Part shown: positions 1 through 5,360 of the stretch, piece by piece
Layout of the letters: every line of letters starts with the position of its first letter
How positions within the stretch are numbered: position 1 is the first letter of the stretch
NCBI GenBank assembly: GCA_005776735.1
Contig: SXOM01000637.1
Location: 1-9,602, forward strand
Direction of reading: 5' to 3'
Length of the DNA: 9,602 nucleotides
DNA from: Pseudomonadota bacterium
Lineage (GTDB): Bacteria; Myxococcota_A; UBA796; SXON01
Program-made: the position numbers and the translations under genes
The notes under the pieces: generated by a model
What the model was told of the DNA's origin: nothing
Databases searched by the model: none
The model's input: only the letters and a program-made list of their open reading frames with translations

Positions 1-454
1 CGCCGACCCGCGGCGCCCCGAGGCGGCGCGCAGCGGCGGCGGCCGCCGCCGCGTTGAGCCCGGCGGCGACGAACGCGGCCAGGTTGAGCGCGGCGTAGGG
101 TGGGAGCGCCTGCCAGAGCGGCCACAGCACCAGCTCGGCGAGGACGTTCCACACCAGGAGCGTGACGTCCTGGCCGGCGGGCCAGAAGAGGTCGGGCGCC
201 TGGAACGGGTCCCTGCCGGCCAGGAGCGCATCCCCCACCTGGCGCGGCCACCACCAGCCCGCCTGCACGTCGGCGTAGCCGGCGGGTACGACGGTGTGCG
301 TGCGCCACGTGAGCGCGGCGGGCCAGGAGACGGCGACGCAGGCGGCGACGCCGACCGCGAGGGCGGCCAACGTGCGCACCAGCCGGGTCACCTCGACCCC
401 GGCGCCGCGATGCGGGCAGGCCTCGGCCCGGCCCCACGCCGGGTCGCGCCGCAT
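1..454 (-). CDS. Polytopic membrane protein, GT-C glycosyltransferase-like, partial (N-terminal 151 residues)
   Basis: Reading leftward from the ATG at 454, an open frame runs off the window edge, giving 151 residues without a stop. A hydrophobic helix lies at about residues 24-50, preceded by Arg residues. A periplasmic-looking segment follows with GDALLAGRDPF and a nearby FWPAGQ motif, then a long hydrophobic stretch at about 98-142 ending in an alanine run and ARRLG. First helix, 'GRDPF...D.F(W/Y)P.G' motif, then tandem helices ending in ARRLG is the pattern I know from large membrane proteins annotated as GT-C/family-39-like glycosyltransferases or simply hypothetical. They are thought to transfer sugars from lipid-linked donors, but no catalytic residue can be judged in this fragment. 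The start is 7 bases after the radical SAM stop with only a weak GGGGCG before it; a GTG at 391 is an alternative. It is probably the last visible gene of the leftward operon. Confidence 0.7.
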   Translation of the reverse strand, partial: MRRDPAWGRAEACPHRGAGVEVTRLVRTLAALAVGVAACVAVSWPAALTWRTHTVVPAGYADVQAGWWWPRQVGDALLAGRDPFQAPDLFWPAGQDVTLLVWNVLAELVLWPLWQALPPYAALNLAAFVAAGLNAAAAAAAARRLGAPRVG

Positions 455-461
455 CGCCCCG

Positions 462-2000
462 TCACATCGTCACCATCGACAGGGGGTTCCACCAGCGGCG
501 AACCAGGGTGGACGTGAGCTCGCCGTCGCGGACCATCCGGCCGGCGACACGCGCGGTCTTGGCCAGGGTCGCTGCGTGCGCCGCGAGGACCAGGGGCCGG
601 GGGGCCGTCCGCCCGAGGCCGGCGGCCTGCACCGCGCGAAGGAGGCGCTGGGGCACCACACCGCTGGACTGCAGCACGTAGAGCGCGATCCACCACGTCT
701 CTTCGGGCTCGCGGGGCCAACTGAGCTCCACGCGGTACTGCGAGAACGTCTTGTGTGCGGTGCCCTCGACCTCGCTCGGGTCGAGCGCGCCGGCGGCGAG
801 GAGGTCCTCGACCATCTTGCTGCCCGGGAAGTGGGTCAGCGAGAACAGGTACAGGTCGTAGGGGCGGGGCAAGCTGGCGAAGAACGAAAATAGCTCGCGG
901 CGCTGATCGTCGGTCACCCCGGGGATGTCGACCATCGTGAGGTAGCGGATGCGGATACCGCGCTTGCTCAGACGCGCGACGGCGGCGAGCGTGGTGTCGC
1001 GGTCAGCCCGGCGACTCAGCAGATCACGGTTCACGGATTCGGTGCTCTGGATGCCCATGTGCACCCAGTCCGCACCCGCGCGCGCCAGCAACTCGGCGTA
1101 CTCTTCGCTCACGACGGTCGGCTCGGTGAGGAAGTCGAACGGCAGGCCGACCTCCGTGGGGTAGCGCTCGGCGAACTCGCGCAGCCACCGGCGATCGATG
1201 CCGAAGATCTCGTCGTCAAAGCGCACGCGCCGGATGTGCGGGTTGGCGCGCCGGCGGGCGGCGAGCTCGTCGAGCACCGAGCTGACGCTCCGGAACCGTA
1301 GGCGAGCGCCGGGGGCGCCGTCGTCGAAGCTGTTGTGGCAGAACGAGCACCGCTGGATGCAGCCGATGCTGCACATGACCTGGAAGAGCGGATCGCCGCG
1401 CATCGGGTCGCCGCGATGCACGGTGTGCCGTTCGATCGACCACTTGTCGGCGTGGTCGTAGTCGCGCCACGGGACGGCGTCCAACCGGGCCACCAGGGGC
1501 GCGGGGGCGTTGCGCCGGACGGCGTCGCCCACCCTCACCCAGCAGCCAGGGCTCTCGGCGAGCGCGGGGTCGCCGGCGAAGAAGCGCTCGACGAAGACGG
1601 GAAAGGTCTCGTCGGCCTCGCCGCGGACGATGGCGTCGGCGAAGGTGATCACCGACTCGGGCCGCACGGTCGGGTGCCACCCGCCGACCACGCACGGCAG
1701 GCCGGTGTGCGCGCGCACGGTGCCCACCAACTGCCGGACCACGGCCTCGTACGCGCTCGCGCGGAGGGAGAAGCCGACGAGGCCCACCCGTTCGTCGCGG
1801 AGCACGCGCACCAGGTTGCGGATCTCGGCGTCGTTGGGCTCTTCGAAGCGGTTGTTGCGCCAGTCCTTGAAGTAGAGCTCGACCACCCGGCGCCCGCGCG
1901 CGCGCAGGCCCGCGGCGAGCTGCCGCACGGCGTTGTTCTCGGTGTCGTAGACCGAGACCAGCGCGACGGCGTCGCCCGGGCCCGGCGTCCAGCGCGTCAT
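462..2000 (-). CDS. B12-binding-domain radical SAM protein
   Basis: A 512-residue protein with two recognisable parts. Residues about 10-145 resemble the cobalamin-binding Rossmann domain of B12-dependent radical SAM enzymes (VALVSVYD near the start, VGLVGFSLR, VVGGWHPTVRPE, RGEADETF). Residues about 205-400 form the radical SAM core, with C214-x3-C218-x2-C221 to hold the 4Fe-4S cluster, then FDDEIF and MGIQS strands. The family uses S-adenosylmethionine to start radical chemistry, often methylating unreactive carbons; known relatives act on hopanoids, porphyrins and natural products. The substrate cannot be told here. The last 110 residues are helical and Arg-rich. The ATG at 2000 was chosen because the conserved domain begins a few residues later, but it lacks a Shine-Dalgarno. 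A GTG at 2063 has GAGGAG eight bases upstream, would overlap the HEAT gene by 28 bases and add 21 Pro/Gly/Ala-rich residues. Both are possible. Confidence 0.88.
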   Translation of the reverse strand: MTRWTPGPGDAVALVSVYDTENNAVRQLAAGLRARGRRVVELYFKDWRNNRFEEPNDAEIRNLVRVLRDERVGLVGFSLRASAYEAVVRQLVGTVRAHTGLPCVVGGWHPTVRPESVITFADAIVRGEADETFPVFVERFFAGDPALAESPGCWVRVGDAVRRNAPAPLVARLDAVPWRDYDHADKWSIERHTVHRGDPMRGDPLFQVMCSIGCIQRCSFCHNSFDDGAPGARLRFRSVSSVLDELAARRRANPHIRRVRFDDEIFGIDRRWLREFAERYPTEVGLPFDFLTEPTVVSEEYAELLARAGADWVHMGIQSTESVNRDLLSRRADRDTTLAAVARLSKRGIRIRYLTMVDIPGVTDDQRRELFSFFASLPRPYDLYLFSLTHFPGSKMVEDLLAAGALDPSEVEGTAHKTFSQYRVELSWPREPEETWWIALYVLQSSGVVPQRLLRAVQAAGLGRTAPRPLVLAAHAATLAKTARVAGRMVRDGELTSTLVRRWWNPLSMVTM

Positions 2001-2035
2001 GGCCGGGGGAGGGTACCCGCCCGGGGACCCGGCCG

Positions 2036-2725
2036 CTACCGCGTGCGGCTCCACCGGCGCCACGCCTCGAGCTCCTCGGCCCGCGTGCGCCCCTGGGCGT
2101 ACGAGAAGCCGCCCACCTTCTCGAGGCCCTTCACGGCGGCGTCAACGACCGTGGGATCGGCGTCGTCGAGGGCGGCGGCGAGGGGGCGGACGGACTCGCC
2201 GGTCCCGATGGCGGCCATCGCTTCGACGTAGTGGCGTCGCACCCACAACGAGGTGCCCCGGTAGGTGCCGGTCGGGCTGGCCAGTGCACGCTCGAGGTCG
2301 GGCAACGTGGCGGGGTCGCCGATGAGGCCGAGCGCGTCGGCCGCGGCTTGTTGGACGAGCAGCGCCTTGTCCTCCAGGCGTGCCGCGACGCGACCGGCGG
2401 TCGTCCGGTCCTTGCGCTCGCCGAGCGCCGCCAGCGCCGCGATGCGGGTGGGGGCGTTGTCGGAGGCCAGGAACCCGAGCAGGGCGTCGCGGGCTTCGGG
2501 CGCGGTGTTCAGGCCCAGGGCGCGGATCGCCACCCAGCGGCGCGGCGGGGTGGTCTGGGTGTCCTTGGCGATGCGCAGGAGCGTGGGCACGGCGGTTTCG
2601 TCGTGCAGGCGCGCGAACGCCGCCTGGCGCAGGTCGAGCGGGTTGTCGGCCTCCGCGGCGAAGTCGACGTCTTCGGGCACGCCGGCGAGCGCCACCCCGA
2701 GCAGGAGGGCCAGGACGGCGAGCAT
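2036..2725 (-). CDS. Exported HEAT-repeat protein
   Basis: A 229-residue protein starting with a hydrophobic signal peptide, probably cut after ALA at residue 14. The remainder is a series of helical pairs of about 30 residues with HEAT-like signatures: LRQAAFARL (32-40) with AVPTLLRIA, RRWVAIRALG (62-71), RIAALAALGE (94-103), VQQAAADALGLIGD (124-137) and VVDAAVKGLEKVG (193-205). Such repeats form curved scaffolds that bind other proteins; no catalytic motif is seen. It begins one base after the stop of the beta-barrel gene (TGA-C-ATG) with no clear ribosome site, so translation is probably coupled to that gene. The context suggests a periplasmic partner or assembly factor for the barrel and lipoprotein, which is inference. 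The C-terminus is short, basic and Trp-containing (EAWRRWSRTR). Confidence 0.82.
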   Translation of the reverse strand: MLAVLALLLGVALAGVPEDVDFAAEADNPLDLRQAAFARLHDETAVPTLLRIAKDTQTTPPRRWVAIRALGLNTAPEARDALLGFLASDNAPTRIAALAALGERKDRTTAGRVAARLEDKALLVQQAAADALGLIGDPATLPDLERALASPTGTYRGTSLWVRRHYVEAMAAIGTGESVRPLAAALDDADPTVVDAAVKGLEKVGGFSYAQGRTRAEELEAWRRWSRTR

Positions 2726-2726
2726 G

Positions 2727-4337
2727 TCAGAACTCGTACGCGACGCGGGTCTGGACCGTCCAGAACTCGCCGTAGGCCTTGCCTTCGTCGTCGGTCTCGT
2801 AGCCGAGCCCGGTGGACTTGAGCGGGATGCGGTCGGTCACGTGCGCGAACCCGCCTTCGACGGTGACGTTGATGTGGTCGGCCCAGCGGTGCTTCACCGC
2901 GAGGTCGGCCTCCCAGGCCAGGTAGTCGGCGCTCGCCGAGTACACCGCACACTCGACCTCGTCGCCCTCGGCGCACAGGATGCGGCTTCCGTCCGGCTTG
3001 TCGGGCCACGCCATGAGCCACGCGCCCTCGATCTCCCAGTTGGGCAGCGGTCGAAAGCGCACGTTGGGGAAGATGTACCGGCTGTTGTAGACGCCCCCGT
3101 TGCTCCACAACCCCTGCGCGCCGGTGCCCCACACCTCGGCCGTGACGCGCGACATCACCTCTTCGTAGAAGATCAGGCCGACGTTGTGGTCCGGGTGGAG
3201 CGGCCGCCCGGTGAAGTCGGCGTCGGTCGGCTTGTCGTCGCCGCTGGCGTAGCCGTGCTCCATCAACAGCGTGAGCTTGGGGTCCTGGTAGCCGCCGCGA
3301 AGGACGTACCCCCAGATGTTCGCGTGCTTGCCGAGCGGGTCTTCTTCGTCGCTGCTCGCGAGCGTGATGGCACGGGTGTCGCCCTGGATCGTGAGCACCT
3401 CGGCTTCGAAGTAGGTGTTCGCGATCTCCTCCTTCACGTAGGCGTCGACGATCAGCACGTCGCTGTCGGTTTCGCCCTGCACCCGGTTGACCACGTACAC
3501 GCCGGCGGTGAGGTCGCCGGTGAGGTTCGGGCCGAACTTGACGTCCTCCCCGCGGTACACCAGGACGTAGACCATCTCGTAGACGTCGTCCTGGGTGTCC
3601 ACCCACCAGGTGGGCTGGCGGTAGGCGGAGTCGCGCTCGTCGGTGTAGCTGTGGTCGTCGTCCTCGGCGCACCGGGCGTCGTCGGTGGTCTCCGAGTCGT
3701 CGCAGGTGAAGCCGTAGTACTGGATGAGCGGGTCCTCGACCAGCCGATCGACCCCGAAGGCGGCGATGAGCGGAATGTCCCGCACCTTGGCCTGCGGGTT
3801 GACCATGTTGGCCACGGTCGTGGCGACGGTGATCGGGCGCGTCGCGAACAGGATCCGGTCGTACGTGCTCCCGAACTTGTTCTCGCCGAAGGTGTCGTCG
3901 AAGCCGTTGCCGTCGTTGGCCAACAAGCCCATGCCCCAGGACGACGCCTGCCGCCCGACCCGGAACAGGCCGACGGGCACCTTGAACTCGGTCCACGCGC
4001 GGCGGACCTTGATGAGGTTGCCGTCGACCCCGTCGATCGTGGTCTCCGAAGGATCGCCCGCGAACAACGCGGTGGAGGCCTGGGACATGTTGTCGCCCCA
4101 CACCACGCCGTCGAGGGCGTCGACCTGGAGGAAGAACTTGGCCCGGTCCTCGAAGTTGAGCTGGGGCTGCATGCGCAGGCGATGCGTCATGTAGGTGCCC
4201 GCCGCCGCCTGGCCCTCGTACAGGTCCCAGAAGGCATGGCCCCGCACGCGGTAGTACCCGTCGAGGCTGAACTTCCAGTTGTCCGGCGCGTCAGCGAGCG
4301 CCACCGAGGTCGCGGCCAGCCACAGCGCCGCCCACAT
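2727..4337 (-). CDS. Outer-membrane beta-barrel protein, unknown substrate
   Basis: A 536-residue protein with a signal peptide (cut expected after ALA, residue 15) and no other hydrophobic helix. The body alternates aromatic and polar residues as transmembrane beta strands do (SLDGYYRVRGHAFW at 24-37, WTEFKVPVGLFRVGRQ at 115-130, DVYEMVYVLVYRG near 251-263). It ends in RVAYEF; a terminal Phe is the classic recognition signal for the BAM insertion machinery. A motif at about 381-397 (HPDHNVGLIFYEEV) resembles one I recall from uncharacterised deltaproteobacterial outer-membrane proteins related to alginate-export-type barrels. Two probable surface loops carry cysteine pairs: C212/C223 inside a very acidic loop, and C455/C463. 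The ATG shares one base with the stop of the lipoprotein gene (TGATG), implying translational coupling. Role is probably a channel or surface protein; the transported substrate is unknown. Confidence 0.8.
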   Translation of the reverse strand: MWAALWLAATSVALADAPDNWKFSLDGYYRVRGHAFWDLYEGQAAAGTYMTHRLRMQPQLNFEDRAKFFLQVDALDGVVWGDNMSQASTALFAGDPSETTIDGVDGNLIKVRRAWTEFKVPVGLFRVGRQASSWGMGLLANDGNGFDDTFGENKFGSTYDRILFATRPITVATTVANMVNPQAKVRDIPLIAAFGVDRLVEDPLIQYYGFTCDDSETTDDARCAEDDDHSYTDERDSAYRQPTWWVDTQDDVYEMVYVLVYRGEDVKFGPNLTGDLTAGVYVVNRVQGETDSDVLIVDAYVKEEIANTYFEAEVLTIQGDTRAITLASSDEEDPLGKHANIWGYVLRGGYQDPKLTLLMEHGYASGDDKPTDADFTGRPLHPDHNVGLIFYEEVMSRVTAEVWGTGAQGLWSNGGVYNSRYIFPNVRFRPLPNWEIEGAWLMAWPDKPDGSRILCAEGDEVECAVYSASADYLAWEADLAVKHRWADHINVTVEGGFAHVTDRIPLKSTGLGYETDDEGKAYGEFWTVQTRVAYEF

Positions 4338-5239
4338 CACGCCCCCGCGAGGCAGGAGTCGGGGTAGGACACGCCGTCGTCGTCGCCGGTGAAGATGTTG
4401 GAGATGTTGACCGAGCCCGCCTTGATGTTGAGCTGGGTGGAGCCCATCATCTGGTGCTCGGTGCCGTTCCACACCCACATCTCGACCGTCCACGTGCCGA
4501 CGGGCACGTTGACGGCGACCCACAGGCCGTTGTTCTCGTTGGTGTCGGGCTGGTCGGCCTTCTCGGTCGGCAGGTCGTTGCTGTCGAAGAAGAAGACCTC
4601 GCCGGTCGCGGGCGCATTGCCGGACGCGTCGTGGATGTACACCTGCGCGTGGCCGATCGGGTCCTCGTTGCAGTCGTACGCCGTGCCGGCGATGATGCCG
4701 GTCGTCACGTCCCACTCGATGCCGATGATGCCGGGGATGAGCTTGGAGGTGACCACGCTCACGGAGTTGACCCACTCCCCGTCCACCACGCCGTCTTCTT
4801 CGTACGGGTAGACCTGGTGCACCTCGTAGGTGTCGACCGTGAGCTCGAGCAGCGGGTCGGTGAACGTGCCGTACCCGATCGGCGTGCACATCGGAACCGT
4901 GGTGGTGAACGCGCCGTTGGAGTCGGCCACCAGCTCGGCGTCGGGGGTGGTGGAGATGTCGTCTCCGTGCCAGAACTTCACGTCGGCCTCGGGGACCTCG
5001 TCTTCGCTCTGAAAGTCGTGGACCTCGCCGTTGTACGTGACCGAGATCTGCTTGGCGGGATCGGGCTCGCCGGGGGTGGTGCCGAAGCAGGTCGTGTCGC
5101 CGGTGTACACGGTCTGGGTGTTCACGAAATACTCGAACTCGCGACCCGCGACCTCTCCGGTGTCGCCGGTCTCCTTGTCTTCGGGGCCGCTGTCGCAGGC
5201 GGTCAGGGTGAGCAGAGCGGCGGTGAAGCGCAGGGACAT
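4337..5239 (-). CDS. Lipoprotein with carboxypeptidase-regulatory-like domain
   Basis: A 300-residue lipoprotein. Its type II signal peptide is short (MSLRF, hydrophobic core, lipobox LTAC with the lipidated Cys at residue 15), followed by an acidic spacer with ETGDTG. The C-terminal part, about residues 181-285, looks like a carboxypeptidase regulatory-like (transthyretin-type) beta-sandwich: IIAGTAYDC, HAQVYIHDASG, TNENNGLWVAVNVPVGTW and a final strand SVNISNIF. Such domains usually act in adhesion or binding rather than catalysis. The earlier half has no recognisable family. Position 5239 is chosen over the upstream ATG at 5251 because GAGG lies six bases before it, and because the predicted transcription start near 5256 would leave almost no leader for 5251. 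It is the first gene of the leftward operon and overlaps the barrel gene by one base, so the two products probably work together at the outer membrane. Confidence 0.82.
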   Translation of the reverse strand: MSLRFTAALLTLTACDSGPEDKETGDTGEVAGREFEYFVNTQTVYTGDTTCFGTTPGEPDPAKQISVTYNGEVHDFQSEDEVPEADVKFWHGDDISTTPDAELVADSNGAFTTTVPMCTPIGYGTFTDPLLELTVDTYEVHQVYPYEEDGVVDGEWVNSVSVVTSKLIPGIIGIEWDVTTGIIAGTAYDCNEDPIGHAQVYIHDASGNAPATGEVFFFDSNDLPTEKADQPDTNENNGLWVAVNVPVGTWTVEMWVWNGTEHQMMGSTQLNIKAGSVNISNIFTGDDDGVSYPDSCLAGA

Positions 5240-5245
5240 CGCGGA

Positions 5246-5249
5246 CCTC
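5246..5249 (-). promoter_or_regulatory. Shine-Dalgarno site deciding the lipoprotein start
   Basis: GAGG on the minus strand, six bases before the ATG at 5239. The competing in-frame ATG at 5251 is preceded by pyrimidines (CCGCCTCCC) and has no such site. This is the main reason for the shorter 300-residue form. Confidence 0.65.
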
Positions 5250-5262
5250 ATGGGAGGCGGAG

Positions 5263-5291
5263 CTTATACAGATGGGGCCGCTTTCAGTCAA
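5263..5291 (-). promoter_or_regulatory. Sigma-70-type promoter of the leftward lipoprotein/barrel operon
   Basis: Minus-strand TTGACT (5291-5286) and TATAAG (5268-5263) are separated by exactly 17 bases; each hexamer differs from consensus at one position. Transcription should start near 5256, leaving about 17 bases of leader that hold the GAGG ribosome site. The AT-rich boxes stand out in very GC-rich surroundings. Confidence 0.75.
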
Positions 5292-5295
5292 GCCG

Positions 5296-5326
5296 TTGGA
5301 CGTGCGGGAGTCGGCTGTGGTACCCT
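5296..5326 (+). promoter_or_regulatory. Probable promoter of the rightward lipoprotein gene
   Basis: TTGGAC (5296-5301) and TACCCT (5321-5326) are separated by 19 bases, which is long. The -10 box has a TG one base upstream (TGG before TACCCT, 5318-5320), an extended -10 arrangement that can compensate for a weak -35. Its -35 lies only four bases from the -35 of the opposite promoter. A start near 5333 would leave a leader of about 28 bases. Confidence 0.4.
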
Positions 5327-5332
5327 GCCCGT

Positions 5333-5351
5333 CGCGGGTGTGTCGCCCGCG
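5333..5351 (+). promoter_or_regulatory. Inverted repeat in the leader of the rightward lipoprotein gene
   Basis: CGCGGG (5333-5338) and CCCGCG (5346-5351) can pair as a 6-bp, all-GC stem with a 7-base loop. The stem reaches the first base of the GAGGA ribosome site at 5351-5355, directly before the ATG at 5361. It could modulate translation or be an operator. In GC-rich DNA such repeats also arise by chance. Confidence 0.3.
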
Positions 5352-5360
5352 AGGACGTGC

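Noticed and set aside
2265..4367. 700-codon plus-strand open frame opposite the barrel and HEAT genes
   Set aside because: Val/Gly/Arg/His-rich antisense shadow of real minus-strand genes; no domain or sensible N-terminus.
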